From assembly GCA_014843695.1 (NCBI GenBank), contig CM026386.1, forward strand, positions 16,083,489-16,147,488: DNA of 64,000 nucleotides. Direction: 5' to 3'. Position 1 is the first letter of the stretch. Each line of letters begins with the position of its first letter. This stretch comes from Archivesica marissinica (taxonomy: Eukaryota > Mollusca > Bivalvia > Venerida > Vesicomyidae). A program made the position numbers and the translations under genes. Below the pieces are notes generated by a model. It made no database searches, was not told the origin of the DNA, and saw nothing but the letters and a program-made list of their open reading frames with translations. This document shows positions 21,945 through 36,000 of the stretch, in pieces.

Positions 21945-22490
21945 GGTGAATACACACACTAACATCCTGTGACATTAGGATTTCTCAGAATTAATACACA
22001 CACTAACATCCTGTGACATTAGGATATCTCAGAATTAATACACACACTAACATCCTGTGACATTAGGATTTCTCAGAATTAATACACACACTAACATCCT
22101 GTGACATTAGGATATCTCAGGATTAATACACACACTAACATCCTGTGACATTAGGATTTCTCGGAATTAATACACACACATACTAACATCCTGTGACATT
22201 AGGTAGGATTTCTCAGAATTAATACACACACAAACATCCCGTGACATTAGGATTTCTCAGAATTAATACACACACTAACATCCTGTGACATTAGGATTTC
22301 TCAGAATTAATACACACACTAACATCCTGTCACATTAGGATTTCTCAGAATTAATACACACATTAACACCCTGTGACATTAGGATTTCTCAGAATTAATA
22401 CACACACTAACATCCTGTGACATTAGGATTTCTCAGAATTAATACACACACTAACGTCCTGTCACATTAGGATTTCTCAGAATTAATCCA
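21945..22490. repeat. 44-bp minisatellite (copy 1, about 12 units)
   Basis: The unit is AATACACACACTAACATCCT + GTGACATTAGGATTTCTCAGAATT. It lies in the intron between the two halves of the X domain. The copy-2 array at 46525-47190 has about 15 units. Confidence 0.95.
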
Positions 22491-22573
22491 CACAAAGAAT
22501 GCAGTAAATACAAATAGTGTAATATTATACAATGAATTAATCTAATCAATTGAATGATCAAATCGACTAGTAC

Positions 22574-22727
22574 CCGTATCCAAGTGTGGTACAAATTACT
22601 TTAGCAGTCTCGTCACTGAACGTTCTATAATCGCTGGTTACCAAAGCCCATGTATTATTCACTTTCATCTCTACTAAACCTTCAGCATCGTGGTCATTTA
22701 TTGGAACAAGCCGGAAGTCGTACTTTG
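22574..22727 (-). CDS. SRCR 5'-half exon, X domain (copy 1)
   Basis: This 154-nt exon is phase 1 to 2, with acceptor TTATTTCAG and donor ATACGG|GTACTA. It encodes YDFRLVPINDHDAEGLVEM, then NTWALVTSD where the C2-bearing WGTVC is usual, then AKVICTTLGY (C3). It joins 21487 by the split GG+A codon. Confidence 0.9.
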
Positions 22728-22918
22728 CTGAAATAAAAGCTACAAGTAAGTGGCGTTGGGTCCGGTTACCTGCCATTCTTAATAGACTGCATGTGAGCTT
22801 AGTTCATTTAACAATTTCATATTCTTCTCCTGTGCTTCATCGAGGTTTGACATGTCAGTTTATACACCGAATGTGTTCATAAAACCGAACTGCCAGCACT
22901 AGGATCCGCTACTGAAGG

Positions 22919-23000
22919 GATCTGTGGTTCAGTGGTTAACATGTTGCACTGCTAATCCAGGGATTGCAGGTTCGATTATGAATAAGCCTCAAACGGATCC
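22919..23000 (+). mobile_element. SINE head (tRNA-like), truncated
   Basis: TGTGGTTCAGTGGTTAACATG (A-box side) and GCAGGTTCGATTATG (B-box side) form a tRNA-like head without a SINE body. It runs into the 40-bp array. A duplicate is at 47617-47700. Confidence 0.65.
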
Positions 23001-23019
23001 AATATGTAAAATATTCGAC

Positions 23020-26000
23020 TCTACGCGCCTCACTCAGTCCAATAGTTTACATACTTCGCACTACGCGCCTCACTCAGTCCAATATTTTATATACTTCGCA
23101 CTACGCGCCTCACACAGTCCAATATTTTACATACTTCGCACTACGCGCCTCACACAGTCCAATATTTTATATACTTCGCACTACGCGCCTCACACAGTCC
23201 AATAGTTTATATTTCGCAATACGCGCCTCACACAGTCCAATATTTTACATACTTCGCACTACGCGCCTCACACAGTCCAATATTTTATATACTTCGCACT
23301 ACGCGCCTCACACAGTCCAATATTTTATATACTTCGCACTACGCGCCTCACACAGTCCAATATTTATATACTTCGCACTACGCGCCTCACACAGTCCAAT
23401 AGTTTATATACTTCGCACTACGCGCCTCACACAGTCCAATATTTTATATACTTCGCACTACGCGCCTCACACAGTCCAATAGTTTATATATTCGCACTAC
23501 GCGCCTCACACAGTCCAATATTTTACATACTTCGCACTACGCGCCTCACACAGTCCAATAGTTTATATACTTCGCACTACGCGCCTCACACAGTCCAATA
23601 TTTTATATACTTCGCACTACACGCCTCACACAGTCCACTAGTTTATATACTTCGCACTACGCGCCTTACACAGTCCAATATTTTATATACTTCGCACTAC
23701 GCGCCTCACACAGTCCAATAGTTTATATACTTCGCACTACGCGCCTCACACAGTCCAATAGTTTATATACTTCGCACTACGCGCCTCACACAGTCCAATA
23801 GTTTATATACTTCACACTACGCGCCTTACACAGTCCAATAGTTTATATACTTCGCACTACGCGCCTCACACAGTCCAATATTTTATATACTTGCACTACG
23901 CGCCTCACACAGTCCAATAGTTTATATACTTCGCACTACGCGCCTCACACAGTCCAATAGTTTATATACTTCGCACTACGCGCCTCACACAGTCCAATAG
24001 TTTATATACTTCGCACTACGCGCCTCACACAGTCCAATAGTTTATATACTTCGCACTACGCGCCTCACACAGTCCAATAGTTTATATACTTCGCACTACG
24101 CGCCTCACACAGTCCAATAGTTTATATACTTCGCACTACGCGCCTCACACAGTCCAATAGTTTATATACTTCGCACTACGCGCCTCACACAGTCCAATAG
24201 TTTATATACTTCGCACTACGCGCCTACACAGTCCAATAGTTTATATACTTCGCACTACGCGCCTCACACAGTCCAATAGTTTATATACTTCGCACTACGC
24301 GCCTCACACAGTCCAATAGTTTATATACTTCGCACTACGCGCCTCACACAGTCCAATAGTTTATATACTTCGCACTACGCGCCTCACACAGTCCAATAGT
24401 TTATATACTTCGCACTACGCGCCTCACACAGTCCAATAGTTTATATACTTCGCACTACGAACCTCACACAGTTCAATAGTTTATATACTTCGCACTACGC
24501 GCCTCACACAGTCCAATAGTTTATATACTTCGCACTACGCGCCTCACACAGTCCAATAGTTTATATACTTCGCACTACGCGCCTCACACAGTCCAATAGT
24601 TTATATACTTCGCACTACGCGCCTCACACAGTCCAATAGTTTATATACTTCGCACTACGCGCCTTACACAGTCCAATATTTTACATACTTCGCACTACAC
24701 GCATCACACAGTCCAATAGTTTATATACTTCGCACTACGCGCCTTACACAGTCCAATATTTTATATACTTCGCACTACGCGCCTCACACAGTCCAATATT
24801 TTACATACTTCGCACTACGCGCCTCACACAGTCCAATAGTTTATATACTTCGCACTACACGCCTCACACAGTCCACTAGTTTATATACTTCGCACTACGC
24901 GCCTTACACAGTCCAATATTTTACATACGTCGCACTACGCGCCTCACACAGTCCACTAGTTTATATACTTCGCACTACGCGCCTCACACATTCCAATATT
25001 TTACATACGTCGCACTACGCGCCTCACACAGTCCAATCTTTTATATACTTCGCACTACACGCCTCACACAGTCCACTAGTTTATATACTTCGCACTACGC
25101 GCCTTACACAGTCCAATATCTTACATACGTCGCACTACGCGCCTCACACAGTCCAATATGTTATATACTTCGCACTACGCGCCTCACACAGTCCAATATG
25201 TTATATACTTCGCACTACGCGCCTTATACAGTCCAATAGTTTATATACTTCGCACTACGCGCCTCACACAGTCCAATAGTTTATATACTTCGCACTACAC
25301 GCCTCACACAGTCCAATAGTTTATATACTTCGCACTACGCGCCTTACACAGTCCAATAGTTTACATACTTCGCACTACGCGCCTCACACAGTCCAATAGT
25401 TTATATACTTCGCACTACGCGCCTCACACAGTCCAATAGTTTATATACTTCGCACTACGCGCCTCACACAGTCCAATATTTTATATACTTCGCACTACGC
25501 GCCTCACACAGTCCAATAGTTTATATACTTCGCACTACGCGCCTTACACAGTCCAATAGTTTATATACTCCATACGCTCACACAGTCCAATAGTTTATAT
25601 ACTTCGCACTACGCGCTACACAGTCCAATATTTAATACTCGCACTACGCTCACACAGTCCAATAGTTAATACTTCGCACTACGCCTCACACAGTCAATAG
25701 TTTATATACTTCGCACTACGCGCCTCACACAGTCCAATAGTTTATATACTTCGCACTACGCGCCTCACACAGTCCAATAGTTTATATACTTCGCACTACG
25801 CGCCTCACACAGTCCAATATTTTATATACTTCGCACTACGCGCTCACACAGTCCAATAGTTTATATACTTCGCACTACGCGCCTTTCACAGTCCAATATT
25901 TTACATACGTCGCACTACACGCCTCACACAGTCCACTAGTTTATATACTTCGCACTACGCGCCTTACACAGTCCAATATCTTACATACGTCGCACTACGC

Positions 26001-29000
26001 GCCTCACACAGTCCAATATGTTATATACTTCGCACTACGCGCCTCACACAGTCCAATATGTTATATACTTCGCACTACGCGCCTTATACAGTCCAATAGT
26101 TTATATACTTCGCACTACGCGCCTCACACAGTCCAATAGTTTATATACTTCGCACTACACGCATCACACAGTCCAATATTTATATACTTCGCACTACGCG
26201 CCTCACACAGTCCAATAGTTTATATACTTCGCACTACGCGCCTTACACAGTCCAATATTTTATATACTTCGCACTACGCGCCTCACACAGTCCAATAGTT
26301 TATATACTTCGCACTACGCGCCTCACACAGTCCAATATTTTACATACGTCGCACTACGCGCCTCACACAGTCCAATAGTTTATATACTTCGCACTACGCG
26401 CCTCACACAGTCCAATATTTTATATACTTCGCACTACGCGCCTCACACAGTCCAATAGTTTATATACTTCGCACTACGCGCCTCACACAGTCCAATAGTT
26501 TATATACTTCGCACTACGCGCCTCACACAGTCCAATAGTTTATATACTTCGCACTACGCGCCTCACACAGTCCAATATTTTATATACTTCGCACTACGCG
26601 CCTCACACAGTCCAATAGTTTATATACTTCGCACTACGCGCCTCACACAGTCCAATAGTTTATATACTTCGCACTACACGCCTCACACAGTCCAATAGTT
26701 TATATACTTCGCACTACGCGCCTCACACAGTCCAATAGTTTATATACTTCGCACTACGCGCCTCACACAGTCCAATAGTTTATATACTTCGCACTACACG
26801 CCTCACACAGTCCAATATTTTATATACTTCGCACTACCGCCTCACACAGTCCAATAGTTTATATACTTCGCACTACGCGCCTCACACAGTCCAATATTTT
26901 AATACTCGCCTCGCCACAGTCCATAGTTTATATATCGCACTACGCGCCTACACGTCAGTCATAGTTTATATACTTCGCACTACGCGCCTCACACAGTCCA
27001 ATAGTTTATATACTTCGCACTACGCGCCTCACACAGTCCAATATTTTATATACTTCGCACTACACGCCTCACACAGTCCAATAGTTTATATACTTCGCAC
27101 TACGCGCCTCACACAGTCCAATAGTTTATATACTTCGCACTACGCGCCTCACACAGTCCAATAGTTTATATACTTCGCACTACGCGCCTCACACAGTCCA
27201 ATATTTTATATACTTCGCACTACGCGCCTCACACAGTCCAATAGTTTATATACTTCGCACTACGCGCCTCACACAGTCCAATAGTTTATATACTTCGCAC
27301 TACGCGCCTCACACAGTCCAATAGTTTATATACTTCGCACTACGCGCCTCACACAGTCCTATTTATATACTTCGACTAGTCACACAGTCAATAGTTTATA
27401 TACTTCGCACTACGCGCCTCACACAGTCCAATAGTTTATATACTTCGCACTACGCGCCTTACACAGTCCAATATTTTATATACTTCGCACTACGCGCCTC
27501 ACACAGTCCAATAGTTTATATACTTCGCACTACGCGCCTTACACAGTCCAATAGTTTATATACTTCGCACTACGCGCCTCACACAGTCCAATAGTTTATA
27601 TACTTCGCACTACGCGCCTCACACAGTCCAATATTTTATATACTTCGCACTACGCGCCTCACACAGTCCAATAGTTTATATACTTCGCACTACACGCATC
27701 ACACAGTCCAATAGTTTATATACTTCGCACTACGCGCCTTACACAGTCCAATAGTTTATATACTTCGCACTACGCGTGTATACTCGCACTACGCGCCTCA
27801 CACAGTCCAATATTTATATACTTCGCACTACCGCCTCACAGTCGATATTTTTAATATTTTCGCACTCACGCCTTACCAGTCCATTGTTTATATACTTCAC
27901 ACTACCGCCTTACACAGTTCAATAGTTTTTATATACTTCGCACTACGCGCCTCACACAGTCCAATATTTTACATACTTCGCACTACGCGCCTCACACAGT
28001 CCAATAGTTTATATACTTCGCACTACGCGCCTCACACAGTCCAATATTTTACATACTTCGCACTACGCGCCTCACACAGTCCATATTTTATATACTTCGC
28101 ACTACGCCCTTACACAGTCCAATATTTTATATACTTCGCACACGCGCCTCACAAGTCCATATTTTACATACTTGGCACTACGCGCCTACCAGTCCTAGTT
28201 ATATACTTCTCACTACGCGCCTTACCAGTCTAATATTTTACATACGTCGCACTACGCGCCTCACACAGTCCAATAGTTTATATACTTCGCACTACGCGCC
28301 TTACACAGTCCAATATTTTACATACGTCGCATTACGCGCCTCACACAGTCCAATATTTTATATAATTCGCACTACGCGCCTTACACAGTCCAATATTTTA
28401 CATAATTCGCACTACGCGCCTTGTTTTTTTTTTTTGGTCACACAGTCCACTAGTTTATATACTTCGCACTATGCGCTTTACACATTCCAATATTTTACAT
28501 ACGTCGCATTACGCGCCTCACACAGTCCAATATTTTATATGCTTCGCGCTACGCGCCTCACACAGTCCAATAGTTTATATACTTCGCACTACGCGCCTCA
28601 CGCAGTCCAATAGTTTATATACTTCGCATTACACGCCCCACACAGTCCAATAGTTTATATTCTTCGCACTACACGCCTCACACAGTCCAATAGTTTATAT
28701 ACTTCGCACTACACACCTCACACAGTCCAATATTTTACATATGTCGCACTACGCGCCTCACACAGTCCAATATTTTATATACTTCGCACTACGCGCCTTA
28801 CACAGTCCAATATTTTACATACGTCGCACTACGCCCCTCACACAGTCCAATATTTTACATACTTCGCACTATGCGCCTCACACAGTCCAATATTTTATAT
28901 ACTTCGCACTACGCGCCTTACACAGTCCTATATTTTATATACTTCGCAATGCGCTCCTCACACAGTCCAATAGTTTATATACTTCGCACTACGCGACTTA

Positions 29001-29084
29001 CACAGTCCAATATTTTACATACGTCGCACTACGCGCCTCACACAGTCCAATAGGTTAGATACTTCGCGCTACGCCCCTCACACA
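23020..29084. repeat. 40-bp minisatellite, long array (about 150 copies)
   Basis: The unit is CACACAGTCCAATAGTTTAT + ATACTTCGCACTACGCGCCT. AGTTT/ATTTT and ATACTTC/ATACGTC variants are intermingled. Within an otherwise regular array, short tracts near 25570-25690, 26900-26960, 27355-27385, 27770-27900 and 28080-28240 are full of small deletions. A T-homopolymer interrupts at about 28424. It ends in the scaffold gap, so its true length is unknown. Confidence 0.97.
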
Positions 29085-30084
29085 NNNNNNNNNNNNNNNN
29101 NNNNNNNNNNNNNNNNNNNNNNNNNNNNNNNNNNNNNNNNNNNNNNNNNNNNNNNNNNNNNNNNNNNNNNNNNNNNNNNNNNNNNNNNNNNNNNNNNNNN
29201 NNNNNNNNNNNNNNNNNNNNNNNNNNNNNNNNNNNNNNNNNNNNNNNNNNNNNNNNNNNNNNNNNNNNNNNNNNNNNNNNNNNNNNNNNNNNNNNNNNNN
29301 NNNNNNNNNNNNNNNNNNNNNNNNNNNNNNNNNNNNNNNNNNNNNNNNNNNNNNNNNNNNNNNNNNNNNNNNNNNNNNNNNNNNNNNNNNNNNNNNNNNN
29401 NNNNNNNNNNNNNNNNNNNNNNNNNNNNNNNNNNNNNNNNNNNNNNNNNNNNNNNNNNNNNNNNNNNNNNNNNNNNNNNNNNNNNNNNNNNNNNNNNNNN
29501 NNNNNNNNNNNNNNNNNNNNNNNNNNNNNNNNNNNNNNNNNNNNNNNNNNNNNNNNNNNNNNNNNNNNNNNNNNNNNNNNNNNNNNNNNNNNNNNNNNNN
29601 NNNNNNNNNNNNNNNNNNNNNNNNNNNNNNNNNNNNNNNNNNNNNNNNNNNNNNNNNNNNNNNNNNNNNNNNNNNNNNNNNNNNNNNNNNNNNNNNNNNN
29701 NNNNNNNNNNNNNNNNNNNNNNNNNNNNNNNNNNNNNNNNNNNNNNNNNNNNNNNNNNNNNNNNNNNNNNNNNNNNNNNNNNNNNNNNNNNNNNNNNNNN
29801 NNNNNNNNNNNNNNNNNNNNNNNNNNNNNNNNNNNNNNNNNNNNNNNNNNNNNNNNNNNNNNNNNNNNNNNNNNNNNNNNNNNNNNNNNNNNNNNNNNNN
29901 NNNNNNNNNNNNNNNNNNNNNNNNNNNNNNNNNNNNNNNNNNNNNNNNNNNNNNNNNNNNNNNNNNNNNNNNNNNNNNNNNNNNNNNNNNNNNNNNNNNN
30001 NNNNNNNNNNNNNNNNNNNNNNNNNNNNNNNNNNNNNNNNNNNNNNNNNNNNNNNNNNNNNNNNNNNNNNNNNNNNNNNNNNNN
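29085..30084. other. Scaffold gap, exactly 1000 N
   Basis: The round length indicates an arbitrary gap size. It joins a contig ending in the 40-bp array to a contig beginning in the 42-bp array. Confidence 0.99.
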
Positions 30085-33000
30085 AAATACTATATATTGA
30101 ATGTACACGTATCCTATAAATCACTAAAATACTATATATTGAATGTACACGTTTCCTTCAAATCATTAAAATACTATATATTGAACGTACACGTATCCTA
30201 TAAATCATTAAAATACTATATATTGAACGTACATGTATCCTAGAAATCATTAAAATACTATATATTGAACGTACACGTATCCTATGAATCATTAAATTAA
30301 TATATATTGAACGTACGCGTATCCTATAAATCATTAAAGTTCTATATATTTGAACGTACACGTATCCTACAAATCATTAAAATACTATATATTGAATGTA
30401 CAGTTTACCTAGAAATCATTAAAATACTATATATTGAACGTACACGTATCATACAAATCATTAAAATATTATATATTGAATGTACATGTTTCCTACAAAT
30501 CATTAAAATACCATATACTGAACGTACACGTATCCGATAAATCATTAAAATACTATATATTGAATGTACATGTTTCCTATAAATCATTAAAATACTATAT
30601 ATTGAACGTACACGTATCCTATTAATCATTAAAATACTATATATTGAACGTAGACTTGTCCTATAAATCATTAAAATACTATATATTGAATGTACATGTA
30701 TCCTATAAATCATTGAAATACTATATATTGAATGTACATGTTTCCTATAAATCTTTAAAATACTATATATTGAATGTACACGTATCCGATAAATCATTAA
30801 AATACTATATATTGAACGTAGACGTATCCTATTAATCATTAACATACTATATATTGAACATACACGTGTCCATATATCATTAAAATACTATATATTGAAT
30901 GTACATATTTCCTATGAATCATTAAAATACCATATATTGAATGTACATGTTTCGTATAAATGATTAAAATACTATATATTGAATGTACATGTTTCCTATA
31001 AATCTTTAAAATACTATATATTGAATGTACATATTTCCTATGAATCATTAATATACCATATATTGAATGTACATGTTTCGTATAAATGATTAAAATACTA
31101 TATATTGAATGTACATGTTTCCTATAAATCATTAAAATACTATATATTGAATGTACATGTTTCCTATAAATCATTAAAATACTATATATTGAATGTACAG
31201 GTTTCCTACAAATCATAAAAATACTATATATTGAACGTACACGTATCGTACAAATCATTAAAATATTATATATTGAATGTACATGTTTCCTACAAATCAT
31301 TAAAATACTATATATTGAACGTACACGTATCCTATTAATCATTAAAATACTATATATTGAACGTACACGTGTCCCATATATCATTAAAATACTATATATT
31401 GAATGTACATATTTCCTATGAATCATTAAAATACCATATATTGAATGTACATGTTTCGTATAAATGATTAAAATTCTATATATTAAACGTACACGTATCC
31501 TATAAATACTTAAAATACTATATATTGAATGTAGACTTATCCTACAAATCATTAAAATACTATATATTGAATGTACACGTTTCCTACAAGTCATTACAAT
31601 ACTATATATTGAACGTACACGTATCCTATAAATCAATAAATTACTATATATTGAACGTACACGTATCCTATAAATCATTAAAATACTATATATTGAATGT
31701 ACACGTATCCTATAAATCACTAAAATACTATATATTGAATGTACACGTTTCCTGCAAATCATTAAAATACTATATATTGAACGTACACGTATCCTATAAA
31801 TCATTAAAATACTATATATTGAACGTACATGTATCCTAGAAATCATTAAAATACTATATAATGAACATACACGTATCCTATGAATCATTAAATTAATATA
31901 TATTGAACGTACGCGTATCCTATACATCATTAAAGTACTATATATTTGAACGTACACGTATCATACAAATCATTAAAATATTATATATTGAATGTACATG
32001 TTTCCTACAAATCATTAAAATACCATATACTGAACGTACACGTATCCGATAAATCATTAAAATACTATATATTGAACGTACACGTATCCTATTAATCATT
32101 AAAATACTATATATTGAACGTACACTTGTCCCATAAATCATTAAAATACTATATATTGAATGTACATGTATCCTATAAATCATTAAAATACTATATATTG
32201 AATGTACACGTTTCCTATAAATCATTAAAATACTATATATTGAACGTACACGTATCCTATTAATCATTAAAATACTATATATTGAACGTACACTTGTCCC
32301 ATAAATCATTAAAATACTATATATTGAACGTACATGTATCCTATAAATCATTAAAATACTATATATTGAATGTACATGTTTCCTATAAATCATTAAAATA
32401 CTATATATTGAATGTACACGTATCCGATAAATCATTAAAATACTATATATTGAACGTACACGTGTCCTATAAATCATTAAAATACTATATATTGAATGTA
32501 CATATTTCCTATGAATCATAAAATACTATATATTGAATGTACATGTTTCGTATAAATGATTAAAATACTATATATTGAATGTACATGTTTCCTATAAATC
32601 ATTAAAATACTATATATTGAATGTACATGTTTCCTATAAATCATTAAAATACTATATATTGAACGTACACGTATTCAACAAATCATTAAAATACTATATA
32701 TTGAATGTACACGTCTCCTACAAATCATTAAAATACTATATATTGAATGTACACGTTTCCTACACATCATTAAAATACTATATATTGAACGTACACGTAT
32801 CCGATAAATCATTAAAATACTATATATTGAACGTACACGTATCCTATAAATCATTAAAATACTATATATTGAACGTACATGTTTCCTATAAATCATTAAA
32901 ATACTATATATTGAAGTACAGTATCCTATAAATCATTAAATACTATATATTGAACGTACACGTATCCTACAAATCATTAAAATACTATATATGAATGTAC

Positions 33001-36000
33001 ACGTATCCTACAAATCATTAAAATACTATATATTGAATGTACACGTTCCTACAAATCATTAAAATATTATATATTGAATGTACATGTTTCCTACAAATCA
33101 TTAAAATACTATATATTGAACGTACACGTATCCGATAAATCATTAAAATACTATATATTGAATGTACACGTATCCTATGAATCATTAAAATACTATATAT
33201 TGAATGTACATGTTTCCTATAAATCATTAAAATACTATATATTGAATGTACACGTTTCCTATAAATCATTAAAATACTATATATTGAACGTACACTTATC
33301 CTACAAATCATTAAAATACTATATATTGAATGTACACGTTTCCTACAAATCATTAAAATACTATATATTGAACGTACACTTATCCTACAAATCATTAAAA
33401 TACTATATATTGAATGTACACGTTTCCTATAGTCATTAAAATACTATATATTGAACGTACACGTATCCTATAAATCATTAAAATACTATATATTGAACGT
33501 ACACTTATTCTACAAATCATTAAAATACTATATATTGAATGTACACGTTTCCTACAAATCATTAAAATACTATTTATTGAACGTACACGTATCCCATAAA
33601 TCATTAAAATACTATATATTGAATGTACACGTTTCCTACAAATCATTAAAATACTATATATTGAATATACACGTTTCCTACAAATCATTAAAATACTATA
33701 TATTGAATGTACACGTTTCCTACAAATCATTAAAATACTATATATTGAATATACACGTTTCATACAAATCATTAAAATACTATATATTGAACGTACACGT
33801 ATCATACAAATCATTAAAATATTATATATTGAATGTACATGTTTCCTACAAATGATTAAAATACTATATATATATTGAATGTACATGTTTCCTATAAATC
33901 ATTAAAATACTATATATTAAACGTACATGTATCCTATAAATACTTAAAATACTATATATTGAATGTAGACTTATCCTACAAGTCATTACAATACTATATA
34001 TTGAACGTACACGTATCCTATAAATCAATAAAATACTATATATTGAACGTACACGTATCCTATAAATCAATAAAATACTATATATTGAACGTAGACGTAT
34101 CCTATAAATCATTAAAATACTATATATTGAATGTACACGTATCCTATAAATCACTAAAATACTATATATTGAATGTACAGTTTAGCTAGAAATCATTAAA
34201 ATACTATATATTGAACGTACACGTATCCTACAAATCATTAAAATACTATATATTGAATGTACAGTTTACCTAGAAATCATTAAAATACTATATATTGAAC
34301 GTACACGTATCATACAAATCATTAAAATACTATATATTGAACGTACACGTTTCCTACAAGTCATTACAATACTATATATTGAACGTACACGTATCCTACA
34401 AATCATTAAAATACTATACATTGAATGTACAGTTTACCTAGAAATCATTAAAATACTATATATTGAACGTACACGTATCATACAAATCATTAAAATACTA
34501 TATATTGAATGTACATGTTTCCTATTAATCATTAAAATACTATATATTGAACGTACACTTAGTCTACAAATCATTAAAATACTATATATTGAATGTACAC
34601 GTTTCCTACAAGTCATTACAATACTATATATTGAACGTACACGTATCCGATAAATCATTACAATACTATATATTGAACGTACATGTATGCTATAAATCAT
34701 TAAAATACTATATATTGAACGTTCACGTATCCTATAAATCATTAAAATACTATATATTGAAGTACAGTTCTAAATCATTAAAATACTATATATTGAATGT
34801 ACACGTTTCCTACAAGTCATTACAATACTATATATTGAACGTACACGTATCCTATAAATCATTAAAATACTATATATTGAACGTACACGTATCCTACAAA
34901 TCATTAACATACTATATATTGAATGTACACGTTTCCTACAAATCATTAAAATACTATATATTGAACGTACACGTATCATACAAATCATTAAAATATTATA
35001 TATTGAATGTACATGTTTCCTACAAATGATTAAAATACTATATATATTGAATGTACATGTTTCCTATAAATCATTAAAATACTATAAATTGAATGTACAT
35101 GTTTCCTATAAATCATTAAAATACTATATATTGAACGTACACGTATCCTATAAATACTTAAAATACTATATATTGAATGTACACGTTTCCTACAAATCAT
35201 TAAAATACTATATATTGAATATACACGTTTCCTACAAATCATTAAAATACTATATATTGAATGTACACGTATCATACAAATCATTAAAATATTATATATT
35301 GAATGTACATGTTTCCTACAAATGATTAAAATACTATATATATTGAATGTACATGTTTCCTATAAATCATTAAAATACTATAAATTGAATGTACATGTTT
35401 CCTATAAATCATTAAAATACTATATATTAAACGTACACGTATCCTATAAATACTTAAAATACTATATATTGAATGTAGACTTATCCTACAAATCATTAAA
35501 ATACTATATATTGAATGTACACGTTTCCTACAAGTCATTACAATACTATATATTGAACGTACACGTATCCTATAAATCAATAAAATACTATATATTGAAC
35601 GTACACGTATCCTATAAATCATTAAAATACTATATATTGAACGTACACGTATCCTATAAATCAATAAAATACTATATATTGAACGTAGACGTATCCTATA
35701 AATCATTAAAATACTATATATTGAATGTACACGTATCCTATAAATCACTAAAATACTATATATTGAATGTACACGTTTCCTGCAAATCATTAAAATACTA
35801 TATATTGAACGTACACGTATCCTATAAATCATTAAAATACTATATATTGAACGTACATGTATCCTAGAAATCATTAAAATACTATATAATGAACGTACAC
35901 GTATCCTATGAATCATTAAATTAATATATATTGAACGTACGCGTATCCTATACATCATTAAAGTACTATATATATTGAACGTACACGTATCCTACAAATC

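Noticed and set aside
23020..29084. CRISPR-like regular repeats
   Set aside because: Units are contiguous 40-mers without unique spacers, and the genome is eukaryotic with introns. It is a minisatellite.
23020..29084. CCAAT and TTTATATA words in each 40-bp unit as promoters
   Set aside because: The spacing and context are repeat-fixed and AT-rich words occur throughout the window. There is no start-site evidence.
29038..30124. Frames of about 350 codons across the gap
   Set aside because: They consist of N and are artefacts of gap translation; the same applies to 62850-63931.
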